Assembly (NCBI GenBank): GCA_049324115.1
Contig: JBMOMN010000048.1
Span: 149,284-213,283, forward strand
Length of the DNA: 64,000 nucleotides
From: UBA5796 sp040752455
GTDB taxonomy: Bacteria > Chloroflexota > Anaerolineae > Anaerolineales > Villigracilaceae
Direction of reading: 5' to 3'
The notes beneath the pieces are model-generated. The model saw only the letters and a program-made list of their open reading frames with translations, was not told the origin of the DNA and searched no databases. A program made the position numbers and the translations under genes. Position 1 is the first letter of the stretch. Every line of letters begins with the position of its first letter. Positions 8,541 to 16,895 of the stretch are shown piece after piece.

Positions 8541-8708
8541 ATCCTTTCGATTCTCTACCGGACATATTTTTGAGAAAACCTTTTTCAACGCGAATTTCGC
8601 GGATTTGGCGAATAACGCGGATGTTTTTGAGAATAAATTCGCGAAATTTGCTCTATCCGCGTCATTCGCGTTAAGGCTTTTGGTTTTGTCCGATAGAGAA
8701 TCCTTTCG
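8541..8708. repeat. MITE-like palindromic element with 9-bp direct repeats
   Basis: ATCCTTTCG occurs at 8541-8549 and again at 8700-8708. Just inside are inverted ends: TCTCTACCGGACA (8552-8564) faces TGTCCGATAGAGA (8687-8699), with one mismatch. Inside these is a second nested palindrome made of the words AACGCGAAT and CGCGGAT (about 8590-8672). It has no coding capacity. It fills most of the 230-nt gap between the CYTH and MoxR genes, in the upstream region of CYTH. Confidence 0.75.
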
Positions 8709-8761
8709 GTGAGGTGCAGGCCAGAGTATAGATGCAAACGGGGCGGCTGGCAAGTGAGGCA

Positions 8762-9766
8762 TCAGCGGCACCGTGCGGCTTTCCCGTTTTCGGCCAGGGG
8801 CACTTCGGTCTGTTCGAGCAGGTCGCGCAGCACGCCGACGGCGGTCTCGCCGCCGAGCAGGCTTTCGGGTTTTACCATCATGCGGTGCGCCAGGACGACC
8901 ACCGCCGAGGCCTTGACGTCGTCGGGGAGGGCGAAATCCCGCCCGCGCAGGGCGGCGTGGGCCTGGGCAGCCCGGAAGAGGGCCAGGCTGGCGCGCGGGC
9001 TGGCCCCCAGTCCCAGGGCAGGATGCTCCCGCGTGGCCCGGACGAGATCGAGGATGTAGCGGCGGACGCTCCCGGCCACCTGGACCTGGCGCACCTGCCG
9101 CTGGAGGCCGGGCAGGCGGTTCCCGTCCACGACCCGGGTAAGGGTCTCGATGGGATGGGCCTGCTGCTGCATCTGGAGCATGGCGTCCTCGTCGGCCAGG
9201 GCCGGGTAGCCCAGGTTGAGGCGGATGAAGAAGCGGTCCAGCTGGGCTTCGGGCAGGGGAAAGACCCCCTCGAACTCGATCGGGTTCTGGGTCGCCAGGA
9301 CCAGGAACGGCCTCGGCAGGGGATACGTCACGCCGTCCAGCGTGACCTGCCCCTCGCCCAGGGCTTCGAGCAGGGCGCTCTGGGTGCGGGGCGTGGCGCG
9401 GTTGATCTCGTCGGCCAGCAGGACGTTGGCAAAGACCGGCCCCGGCTTGAACTCGAACTCGCGAGTCTTCTGGTTGAAGACCGACACGCCGGTCACGTCG
9501 CCGGGGAGCAGGTCGGGTGTGCATTGCAGGCGCTTGAATTCCAGCCCGGTGCTGACTGCTACCGAGCGGGCCAGCATGGTCTTGCCGGTCCCCGGCGCAT
9601 CCTCGATCAGGACGTGGCCTTCGCACAGCAGGGCGACCAGCACCAGTTCGATGGCCGAACGTTTCCCGACGATGACTTGCTCGACGTTGCGGATGACGGT
9701 CTCGGCGAAATCCCTGACTTCGATCCCGCCGGGTGTATTCTCACGGTTGTTTTCCATGGATGCCAT
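8762..9766 (-). CDS. MoxR-family AAA+ ATPase
   Basis: 334 residues. MoxR ATPases are chaperones that usually work with a DUF58/VWA-type partner encoded beside them. Walker A is 'EDAPGTGKTML' (about residues 55-65). Walker B is 'NVLLADEINRA', followed by a sensor-1-type 'VLATQNPIEFEG' and 'LPEAQLDRFF'. A ribosome site AGGAG lies 12 nt upstream of this ATG; ATG codon 4 is an alternative. It follows the transglutaminase and DUF58 genes on the same strand, the standard moxR-DUF58-TgpA grouping. Confidence 0.92.
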   Translation of the reverse strand: MASMENNRENTPGGIEVRDFAETVIRNVEQVIVGKRSAIELVLVALLCEGHVLIEDAPGTGKTMLARSVAVSTGLEFKRLQCTPDLLPGDVTGVSVFNQKTREFEFKPGPVFANVLLADEINRATPRTQSALLEALGEGQVTLDGVTYPLPRPFLVLATQNPIEFEGVFPLPEAQLDRFFIRLNLGYPALADEDAMLQMQQQAHPIETLTRVVDGNRLPGLQRQVRQVQVAGSVRRYILDLVRATREHPALGLGASPRASLALFRAAQAHAALRGRDFALPDDVKASAVVVLAHRMMVKPESLLGGETAVGVLRDLLEQTEVPLAENGKAARCR

Positions 9767-9808
9767 TTTGGTCGGTTACTCCTGTTGGATCCGAAATCAC
9801 AGATGAGG

Positions 9809-9860
9809 CCACTGCAAAGGTTAATCTCACCGCGAAGAAGCGAAGCCCGCGAAGAAAGTT
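9809..9860. repeat. Half copy of the CCGCGAAG-word element, overlapping the end of the transglutaminase gene
   Basis: It begins CCACTGCAAAGG and continues TTAATCTCACCGCGAAG, then repeats the word (AAGCGAAG, CCCGCGAAG). The same terminus flanks the element at 54310-54477 in both orientations. The last residues (FFAGFASSR) and TGA stop of the gene at 9827-12220 are read from this sequence. Confidence 0.6.
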
Positions 9861-12220
9861 TTTACTGTGCGCCATTGAACAAGCAGCCACAGCCGCCACA
9901 GGTCCCGGCGCAGGCGCCGCCAGCGGCGCACGAGACCGGAACTCCGCGCCGGCCCGGGCGTGGACGGGCGGTAGAGCGCCAGCACGATCCCGTCTCCCAG
10001 CGCCCCCAGGCTGCGGAGCAGGCGCGGCATGGAGACCGGCCCGCCGCCCCGGAGCGACAACTCACCCAGGCGCTCACGCAGGGCCGAGACGAACTCGTAG
10101 GGCGTAGCGCCCGGGGCCGGGGACACGCCCACAGACCGCCCGAAGCGCCGCAGCCGCCGGTAGATTTCGATGGCGGCCGCCTCCCCCGGCAGGCGGGCCA
10201 GACGCAATTCGCCGAGACCGGCCCAGGCCAGGCCCAGCAGCCCGATCAACACCAGCCCGGCCAGCAAGGCCCGCCCCACCTGCGGCAACATCCCGGCTGA
10301 AGGAGGGAGCGAAGGCCCAGGCTCAGGAGGCGGGGCAGGGGCCTGGACATCCTCCCGGCCCAGCGGCGGGCGTCCGGCGGTCGGCTCGAACGTCACCCAG
10401 CCGGTCTCCGGGAAGTAGACCTCGACCCACGAGTGGGCGTCCGCCTCAGTCACGACGAAGCGGCCCGAGTTCAAATTATACGCCCCGCTGGCATATCCCA
10501 CGGCAAGCCGGGCCGGGAGGCCGGCCGCCCGCGCCAGCACCACCATGGCCGAGGCGTAGTAATCGCAATAGCCCGTTTTCAGGTCGAACAGGAAGTAGTC
10601 CACCACGTCCCGATCGGCGGGAGGGCGCGGCACGTCCAGCGAGTAGGGATAAGTCCGCAGGTAGCCCTCGATGGCAAGCGCCCGGTCGTAGGGCGTCCGC
10701 CCGGCGGCGGTCAGCTCGACGGCCAGCGCCCGCACCCGGTCCGGCAGGTTCGGCGGGAGGGCCAGGTAACGCTGGCGGATCCAATCGGGATACGCCTGGC
10801 CGGCGGCGCGCAGGGCAGGAACGTCGGCGGACGGGAGGATGGAGTCGGCCCGGTAGGCCGCGCGCCGCTCGAACCGGACCCCGAACAGGTCCCCGTTCGA
10901 GCGGAGGGCGGCTTCGCCCGAAGCGTCCACCGCCAAAAGTTCCCCGGCAGCGTAGACCACGCCTCCCAGGTCTTCCACCGGGTACACGGCCTGTTGGACC
11001 AACACCTGTCCCGTCCCAGGCCCGCTCCGCAAGGGCTGACCGGCTTCGTAAGCTGTTTCTTCGGTCGCGCTCGAACGCCAGCCGTCCCCGGTATAAATGT
11101 CGTAAGTAAAGGCGCGCCAGTAGAGCGGCAAAGACGCCCCGCCCAGCGAGAGGAAGTCCAGGTTCAGGACCTCCACGGTCATCACCACCCGCTGCGAAAG
11201 CTCCGGCCCGGCCCCCAGCAAGTGGTCCTGCGGCAGGCCGGGGCTGCGGGCCGACGTGAAAGCGTTCGAAGCCGCGCCTTCCCCGGCCCCAGTCCCATTT
11301 TCGCCCGGCTCAAGTCCCAAAGATTCCGGGAGGGAATCGTCCAGGCGGGTCTCCGGCTGTCCGCGCTCGGCGACCCACTCCCGGATGCGGCGAAGCGAGA
11401 CCGAGGAGACCGATGCTGCAACCAGCACCAGCGCAAGCGTGATCCTTAGGGCGGCGGACGCGACCTGGCGTCCTTTGCCGGACGGATAGGCCACACCCGT
11501 CTCGTCCCAAAATTGCCGCCGCCGGTCCTGCTGGACGAGGGCCAGGAGCAACAGAAGGCAGCCGAGCATCAGGTAGATCGCAAAGGGCGTGCGGTTCCCG
11601 TAAGACAGGGTCGCCACGCTGGCCAGGACCGCCGGGACGGCAGCCAACAAGACGTTTCGGCGGGCCTCCACCACCCATCCCGCCCAGGCCGCAGCCAGCC
11701 AGGCCAGCGCATTCCAGGCCAGCGAGGCGGCCACCGGGTCGAAGTCCGGCTGCCGGGAGGCCAGGGCTGCGGCCCAGCCCTGCACGCGGGAGAGGACGAT
11801 CCGGGCCGCGTCCAGCAGTTCCCGCAGCAACGCCAGAAGCGGGGCCGGGTCGAACTCCCCGCCCCGGGCGTAGTTCCAAAGTCCGGGCAGCGAGCGGACG
11901 AGTCCGATCACGGTGTCCGCCACCTTGCCGGCCAGTCCGCCGGGGAAGAGCAAAATGTAGAGCGCGCCGGCCAGGAGCACGGTCAGCGCAGTCGCCCAGC
12001 CCGATTTTCGGAAAGCCGCCAGCAGCCAGCCGGCCAGCAGTCCCAGGAACAGGCTGCGCCAGAGCGTGCCCCAGTCCTGGCTCGCCAGCACCAGGGTTAT
12101 CCCGGCGATTGCCGCGCTCAACAGGATTATAAGCAGCCCAAATTCCGCCAACCTCTCGATCCGCCCGGTCCGCAGGGAAAGTACGGTTGGCCGGCTGGAA
12201 TTCAATCCATTGGCTGCCAC
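9827..12220 (-). CDS. Transmembrane transglutaminase-like protein (TgpA/DUF3488 type)
   Basis: 797 residues with a GTG start, overlapping the DUF58 gene by 19 nt. Five or six membrane segments in the first 200 residues are followed by a large extracytoplasmic part and a transglutaminase core. The core holds Cys552 ('TGYCDYYASAMVVLA') and His596 ('EADAHSWVEVYF'), with 'FEPT' downstream where the family carries the third active-site acid. Another membrane helix lies near residue 650. These proteins act at the membrane with MoxR and DUF58 partners; the substrate is unknown. The extreme C-terminus derives from a repeat. Confidence 0.88.
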   Translation of the reverse strand: MAANGLNSSRPTVLSLRTGRIERLAEFGLLIILLSAAIAGITLVLASQDWGTLWRSLFLGLLAGWLLAAFRKSGWATALTVLLAGALYILLFPGGLAGKVADTVIGLVRSLPGLWNYARGGEFDPAPLLALLRELLDAARIVLSRVQGWAAALASRQPDFDPVAASLAWNALAWLAAAWAGWVVEARRNVLLAAVPAVLASVATLSYGNRTPFAIYLMLGCLLLLLALVQQDRRRQFWDETGVAYPSGKGRQVASAALRITLALVLVAASVSSVSLRRIREWVAERGQPETRLDDSLPESLGLEPGENGTGAGEGAASNAFTSARSPGLPQDHLLGAGPELSQRVVMTVEVLNLDFLSLGGASLPLYWRAFTYDIYTGDGWRSSATEETAYEAGQPLRSGPGTGQVLVQQAVYPVEDLGGVVYAAGELLAVDASGEAALRSNGDLFGVRFERRAAYRADSILPSADVPALRAAGQAYPDWIRQRYLALPPNLPDRVRALAVELTAAGRTPYDRALAIEGYLRTYPYSLDVPRPPADRDVVDYFLFDLKTGYCDYYASAMVVLARAAGLPARLAVGYASGAYNLNSGRFVVTEADAHSWVEVYFPETGWVTFEPTAGRPPLGREDVQAPAPPPEPGPSLPPSAGMLPQVGRALLAGLVLIGLLGLAWAGLGELRLARLPGEAAAIEIYRRLRRFGRSVGVSPAPGATPYEFVSALRERLGELSLRGGGPVSMPRLLRSLGALGDGIVLALYRPSTPGPARSSGLVRRWRRLRRDLWRLWLLVQWRTVKTFFAGFASSR

Positions 12221-13506
12221 AGTTCGCTCTCCCGCCGCAGGTAACGCCTGCCGGTCCCCGCCGGAGGCTCGCGGCGGTCCCGGTCAGGAGATGCGTAAGC
12301 CTGCTCCAGCAGGGAGCGGGGCATACGCGTGAAAGGGATGCCGTGCCGCGCCAGCGCCTCGACGAGCCGCCCCTGGTCCGCCGCGCCGCCAAACCCGGAC
12401 GGGTCCACCAGCAAGGCGGCCAGCCCCTGCCCGCGGCGGCTGGAACGGAAGGCCGCGATCCAGGCCGGGTCAGCCGCCGGGGTGATGACGATGGTGGTCG
12501 TCGTGCGCCCCGGCCCGGCCAGCGCCAGCAGGTCCGCCAATGAGTGACGGCCCGCTTCGGCCATGGCCAGGGCTTGCAACATGCGCCAGTGATGGGCCGG
12601 ATCGGCGCCCGGCTCCAGCCAGGTCACATCCGGCCCGGCCAGGGCCAGCCCCACCCGTCGGCGCTCCCGGCGGGCGCGCAGGACCAGGGAAGCCGCCAGC
12701 ACGATGGACAGTTCCAGGGTCGAATCCTGCCCCATCCCCACCTGGACAGCTTGGTCGAGGTCCACGAAGATGCGCCAGTCGTCAGAGGCGGCGGATTCGA
12801 GCAGCCTGACGCTCAAGGCGTCGCGGTGGGCCGAGGCGCGCCAGTGGATGCGCTTCAGGCTGTCTCCCGGCAGGTAATCGCGGACACCCGCATCACCGAC
12901 TTCGCGTTCGAGCAGGCCGCGCCGCCGTTGCCGGTCGCCGGCCCAGCCGCCGGGGTCGAGGTCCAGCCCGGACAGGGACAGTTGCGGCGGCAAGACGAGG
13001 ACGTGGCTGGAATGCCGGTCGCGCAGGGTCAGGGTGTAGATGCCGAACGGGTCGCCGGTACGCAGGCGCGTCGGCCCGAGGGTGTAATAGCCGCGCCGGG
13101 TGAAAAGATGGAGCGGGTGACGCCTGCGGCTGGCCTCCGGCTCCACGTCCGAGACCATGCGGAGCGAGGCTTCCGGCGTTCCGGTCTCGTCCACGATCTC
13201 GACCCACAGGGCGGGCAGGCGGCTTTTGTTGACCAGGGTCAGTTCCTCGGGCACGGCCTCCCCGACCGTGGCCCAGGCCAGGTGGAGCTTGCGTTCGATG
13301 CCCAGGCCGCGGGCGAGGGCTGCGATCCACACGGCGGCCAGCAACCAGAGTCCCAGCGCGCCGACAAAGAACGCCAGCCAGCCGCGAAACCCGGTCAGGA
13401 GGTACAGGATGCCGAAAAGGCCCGCCAGGACGGGCAGCAACCTGGCGTTCAGTTCACGTTCGACCGTGCGGCTGTCGGTGTTTTGGCGCATACCTTCCAT
13501 AAACAA
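12202..13506 (-). CDS. DUF58-domain membrane protein
   Basis: Up to 434 residues; three nearby Met codons leave the start uncertain by about 6 residues. Two membrane segments lie near residues 28-68. The DUF58 signature is clear: 'RDYLPGDSLKRIHWRASAHR', followed by a VWA-like 'WRIFVDLDQ'. DUF58 proteins are the usual partners of MoxR ATPases. It is the first gene of the DUF58-transglutaminase-MoxR cluster, overlapping the second by 19 nt, so the three are likely one transcript. Confidence 0.9.
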   Translation of the reverse strand: MFMEGMRQNTDSRTVERELNARLLPVLAGLFGILYLLTGFRGWLAFFVGALGLWLLAAVWIAALARGLGIERKLHLAWATVGEAVPEELTLVNKSRLPALWVEIVDETGTPEASLRMVSDVEPEASRRRHPLHLFTRRGYYTLGPTRLRTGDPFGIYTLTLRDRHSSHVLVLPPQLSLSGLDLDPGGWAGDRQRRRGLLEREVGDAGVRDYLPGDSLKRIHWRASAHRDALSVRLLESAASDDWRIFVDLDQAVQVGMGQDSTLELSIVLAASLVLRARRERRRVGLALAGPDVTWLEPGADPAHHWRMLQALAMAEAGRHSLADLLALAGPGRTTTTIVITPAADPAWIAAFRSSRRGQGLAALLVDPSGFGGAADQGRLVEALARHGIPFTRMPRSLLEQAYASPDRDRREPPAGTGRRYLRRESELWQPMD

Positions 13507-13510
13507 GAAT

Positions 13511-13549
13511 CAAAAGCGTAGATGGCTGTGCTCGACCCCATCTACGCTT
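13511..13549 (-). terminator. Terminator of the dpp operon
   Basis: AAGCGTAGATGG (13514-13525) pairs with CCATCTACGCTT (13538-13549) around a 12-nt loop. On the minus strand the stem runs into TTTT. It lies just after the dppF stop. Confidence 0.7.
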
Positions 13550-13568
13550 CGGTGTTTGTGAAACCGGG

Positions 13569-14618
13569 CTATTTCAAAATGTCTTCCGCATAGTGGCAGG
13601 CCACGAAATGCCCCGGCCGCAGCTCGCGCAGGGCGGGTTCTTCGACCGAGCAATTCGGCCTGGCGATGGGGCAGCGCGGGTGGAAGTGGCAGCCCGGCGG
13701 CGGGTTGATGGCGCTGGGGATCTCGCCGGCCGGCATCGGCTCCTTGCGCCGGTGGCGCGGGTCCGGGACCGGGACGGCCTCCAGCAGGGCGCGGGTGTAA
13801 GGATGCCCGGAGTGTTCGTACACGTCGGTCAGGGGGCCGACCTCGCACATTTTACCCAGGTACATGATGGCGATCCGGTCGCAGACGTACTTGGCGGTCG
13901 CCAGGTCATGGGTGATGAAGAGGTAGGTGAGGTTGAGTTCCTCTTTCAGGCGCATCATCAGGTCGAGCAGGAGCGCCCGCACGCTGACGTCGGCCATGGC
14001 GATGGGTTCGTCGGCCACCACCAGGTCCGGCGCGGTGACCAGGGCGCGGGCGATGACCACCCGCTGGCGCTGTCCGCCGCTGATCTGGTGGGGGTATTTG
14101 TCGTAGAACTGTTCCGCAGGGGCCAGCCCGACCTTGTTGAGGATCTCGATGACCACGCGCCGGCCTTCCTCCGGCTGGCGCGTGATGTGGATGCGCACCG
14201 GATGGGTGATCGCTTCCCCGATGGTCATGCGCGGGTTGAGCGAGGCCAGCGGGTCCTGGAAGATGACCTGCATCCGGGAGCGCAGCTTGCGCATCGTCTC
14301 CGGGGAGAGGCTGCCCAGGTCGGTGCCGTCGAAGACCACCTGCCCTTCGGTCGGCTCCAGCAGGCCCAAGATCAGGCGTCCCACGGTGGATTTGCCGGAT
14401 CCGCTCTCGCCCGCCAGCCCGAAGACCTCCCCCTTGCGGATGGTGAAGGAGACCCCGTCTACGGCTTTGACGGCCGGGATGTGTCCCCGGTTGAGCAGGC
14501 TGGCCAGGAATCCGCTCTGGACGGGGAAGTGTTTGCGCAGGTTTTCGACCCGCACCAGGTCGTCTGAGTCGTTGGCGGGGGCAACGGGTGTGCTCGTGAT
14601 GGGATTCGGCTCAGCCAT
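13569..14618 (-). CDS. dppF: Oligopeptide/dipeptide ABC transporter, ATP-binding protein (DppF/OppF)
   Basis: 349 residues. Walker A is 'GESGSGKSTVG', the Q-loop region 'VIFQDPLASLNP', the signature 'ISGGQRQRVVIARAL', and Walker B 'LVVADEP'. The D-loop reads 'MADVS' instead of the common 'LDVS'. The C-terminal oligo_HPY domain ('GHPYTRALLEAVP', 'GCHFHPRCP') carries the conserved Cys/His residues. It powers peptide uptake with DppD. Its start overlaps the dppD end by 8 nt; it is the last gene of the operon and is followed by a terminator. Confidence 0.94.
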   Translation of the reverse strand: MAEPNPITSTPVAPANDSDDLVRVENLRKHFPVQSGFLASLLNRGHIPAVKAVDGVSFTIRKGEVFGLAGESGSGKSTVGRLILGLLEPTEGQVVFDGTDLGSLSPETMRKLRSRMQVIFQDPLASLNPRMTIGEAITHPVRIHITRQPEEGRRVVIEILNKVGLAPAEQFYDKYPHQISGGQRQRVVIARALVTAPDLVVADEPIAMADVSVRALLLDLMMRLKEELNLTYLFITHDLATAKYVCDRIAIMYLGKMCEVGPLTDVYEHSGHPYTRALLEAVPVPDPRHRRKEPMPAGEIPSAINPPPGCHFHPRCPIARPNCSVEEPALRELRPGHFVACHYAEDILK

Positions 14619-15609
14619 GCAGGCTCTCCTGTTTCATGCCGGCTTCCTGGTACAACAGGCAGGAGGCGAAATGGTCGCCCACCACCGGGTCGAAAGCCGG
14701 TTCCTGGGTCCGGCAGACCTCCATCACGAACGGGCAGCGCGGGTGGAAGCGGCAGCCGGCCGGCGGGTGGAGCAGGTTGGGCGGCGCGCCCTCCATCTTG
14801 TAGAGTTCGCCCTCGTCCAGCCGGATGTTGGGGACGGACTTCAGCAGCCCCTGGGTATAGGGATGCTTGGGGTCGGCGAAAACCTCCTTCACGTCGCCCA
14901 CTTCGGCCATTTTGGCGGCGTACATGACCGCCACCCGGTCGGCCACTTCTGCGACCACGCCGATGTTGTGGGTGATGAGCAGGATGGTCAGTCCGAATTC
15001 CTTTTGCAGCTCCTTCAGCAGGTCGAGGAACTTGGCTTCCACGATCACGTCCAGGGACGTGGTCGGCTCGTCGGCGATGACCAGCTTGGCCCGCAGCGCC
15101 AGCGCCAGCGAGATCATCACCCGCTGCCGCATCCCCCCGGACATCTGGTGCGGGTACTCGTTTAGACGCTCCCTCCTGATCCCCAGCCGTTCCACCAGTT
15201 CCTCCGACCGGGCGCGGGCGGCCGCTTCGGAGATTTCCGGTTCGTGGGTCTGGATGGTTTCGGTCAGGTGGTCGAGGATGCGCTGGACCGGGTTGAGCGA
15301 GGTCATCGGGTCCTGGAAGACCATGCCGATCTCGGCCCCGCGCACGTCCGGCATTTCCCGTTCGGATAATTTCATCAGGTCGCGGCCGTCGAACCACAAT
15401 TCGCCGCCGGTGATGCTGGCCGGGCCGGTGTGCAGGCGCATCAGGGCCTTGCCGAGGGTGGACTTCCCGCAGCCGGACTCCCCCACCAGCCCCAGGATCT
15501 CGCCGCGGCGGATGTCGAGCGAGACGTTGTCCACGGCCCGCACGGCCCCGGCCCGGGTCTTGTATTCGACGGTCAGGTTACGAACAGAATAGAGGATATC
15601 GGCAGGCAT
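14611..15609 (-). CDS. dppD: Oligopeptide/dipeptide ABC transporter, ATP-binding protein (DppD/OppD)
   Basis: 332 residues from the ATG at 15609, which shares one base with the dppC stop (TGATG). Walker A is 'GESGCGKSTLGKAL', the Q-loop 'MVFQDPMTSLNP', the signature 'MSGGMRQRVMISLALAL', Walker B 'LVIADEPTTSLDV', and the H-loop 'LLITHNIGV'. The C-terminal oligo_HPY extension ('KHPYTQGLLKSVP', 'GCRFHPRCPF') is present. It is one half of the ATPase pair of the peptide importer. Confidence 0.94.
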   Translation of the reverse strand: MPADILYSVRNLTVEYKTRAGAVRAVDNVSLDIRRGEILGLVGESGCGKSTLGKALMRLHTGPASITGGELWFDGRDLMKLSEREMPDVRGAEIGMVFQDPMTSLNPVQRILDHLTETIQTHEPEISEAAARARSEELVERLGIRRERLNEYPHQMSGGMRQRVMISLALALRAKLVIADEPTTSLDVIVEAKFLDLLKELQKEFGLTILLITHNIGVVAEVADRVAVMYAAKMAEVGDVKEVFADPKHPYTQGLLKSVPNIRLDEGELYKMEGAPPNLLHPPAGCRFHPRCPFVMEVCRTQEPAFDPVVGDHFASCLLYQEAGMKQESLHG

Positions 15610-16892
15610 CAGCGTTCCCTCAGTTTTGGATTGAAGATTTCGGTCAGGCCCTCTCCCATCATGGAGAAAGCCAGCACGACCAGCATGATCGCCAGGCCGG
15701 GGAAGGTGATCATCCACCAGGCGGTCTGGATGAAACGCTGGCCGCGGGCCAGGTCTATGCCCCAGTCGGCGATCGTCGGCGGCAGGCCCAGCCCGAGGAA
15801 CGAAAGCCCGGCCCCGGTCAGGATCGCATCGGCCACGTTGACCGAGAAGATGATCGCCACCGAGGGGATCACGTTCGGGAAGATGTACTTTTGCAATATT
15901 TCCAGGCTGCGCGCCCCGATGCTCTTGGCGGCTTCGACGTAAACTTCTTCTTTGACCGACAGGGTCTGCCCGCGCACGATGCGATAATAGGTGGGGATGT
16001 ACAGCACGGCGATGGCGACGATGATGTTGAGCATGCTCGGCCCCAGGACGGCGGTGATGGCAATCGCCAGGATCAGGCCGGGGAAGGCGTACAGGCTGTC
16101 CATGACCAGGCTCAAGAGGCGGTCGAACGAGCCGCCGACGAAGCCCGCGAACAGCCCCAGCGGGACGCCCAAGACGAGGGCCACGATGGAGGCGCTGAAG
16201 CCGATGATCAGGGCGACGCGAGTCCCCCACAGGAGGCGGCTGAGCACGTCCTGGCCGATGTCGTTGGTGCCGAGGATGAAACCCCCGGCGGTGGCGGTCT
16301 CACCGGTGATGCTTTCGCCGGTGCGCAGGGTCGGGAACTGGGATGCGATCTCGTCGAATTCGGTCGTTTGCACCACTGCGGCCAACGCATTCCCGTCCAC
16401 GACCGCCTGGAGAGCTTCTTCCAGGCTGGGGTAACGGTCAATGCGCGGCCGGAGGCGCAGCCCGCCCGGCTCGTTCTTGATCTGGTCGTCAATGATCTGG
16501 GCCTGCTCGTTCAACGCGCTGCCCGTCGGCACGCCCTGGACCACGGCCACAGCCGGGCGCGGCTGGCCCTCGGGCACCGCCAGGTCTATCAGTTCGTTGA
16601 CCGGCGAATCCACGGTCATTACCAGCACCGGGAGGTCGGGGTGAGCGCCGGGAGCCAGGAAGCGGGGGCCGACCAGGGCATCCGGGTCGTGGGGGGCGAA
16701 CAAGCCCGGGAACAGGGCAATGGTGATAAATCCCAGCACCATCAAGGCTGAAATCGTAACGAACCACCAGTCGGCGCCGTACCAGCGCCGCGCCAAAAAT
16801 ATTCGCCGGACCAGGCCGATCTCCTGGAGTTCAGCTTCCCAGGTCATCGGTTCAGCAACGGTTTCGGGAGAGTGTTCTTTGGTCTCAGTCAC
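15609..16892 (-). CDS. dppC: Oligopeptide ABC transporter permease (DppC/OppC) with a large external insertion
   Basis: 427 residues, about 120 more than usual. After the first membrane helix (about residues 45-65) the family normally has a short loop leading to 'LGTDxxGRDVLSRL'. Here about 120 residues intervene (roughly 75-195) before 'ILGTNDIGQDVLSRLLWG'. Five further helices and the EAA-type 'EAAKSIGARSLEIL' motif follow. The insertion contains 'SLEEALQAVVDGNALAAVV', reminiscent of a periplasmic-binding-protein lobe. It pairs with DppB as the membrane channel. Confidence 0.92.
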   Translation of the reverse strand: MTETKEHSPETVAEPMTWEAELQEIGLVRRIFLARRWYGADWWFVTISALMVLGFITIALFPGLFAPHDPDALVGPRFLAPGAHPDLPVLVMTVDSPVNELIDLAVPEGQPRPAVAVVQGVPTGSALNEQAQIIDDQIKNEPGGLRLRPRIDRYPSLEEALQAVVDGNALAAVVQTTEFDEIASQFPTLRTGESITGETATAGGFILGTNDIGQDVLSRLLWGTRVALIIGFSASIVALVLGVPLGLFAGFVGGSFDRLLSLVMDSLYAFPGLILAIAITAVLGPSMLNIIVAIAVLYIPTYYRIVRGQTLSVKEEVYVEAAKSIGARSLEILQKYIFPNVIPSVAIIFSVNVADAILTGAGLSFLGLGLPPTIADWGIDLARGQRFIQTAWWMITFPGLAIMLVVLAFSMMGEGLTEIFNPKLRER

Positions 16893-16895
16893 GGT

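Noticed and set aside
8532..9626. Fusion of the CYTH domain to an upstream frame
   Set aside because: The upstream part crosses the MITE-like element and is in a shadow frame of the MoxR gene; ATG 8531 matches the family start.
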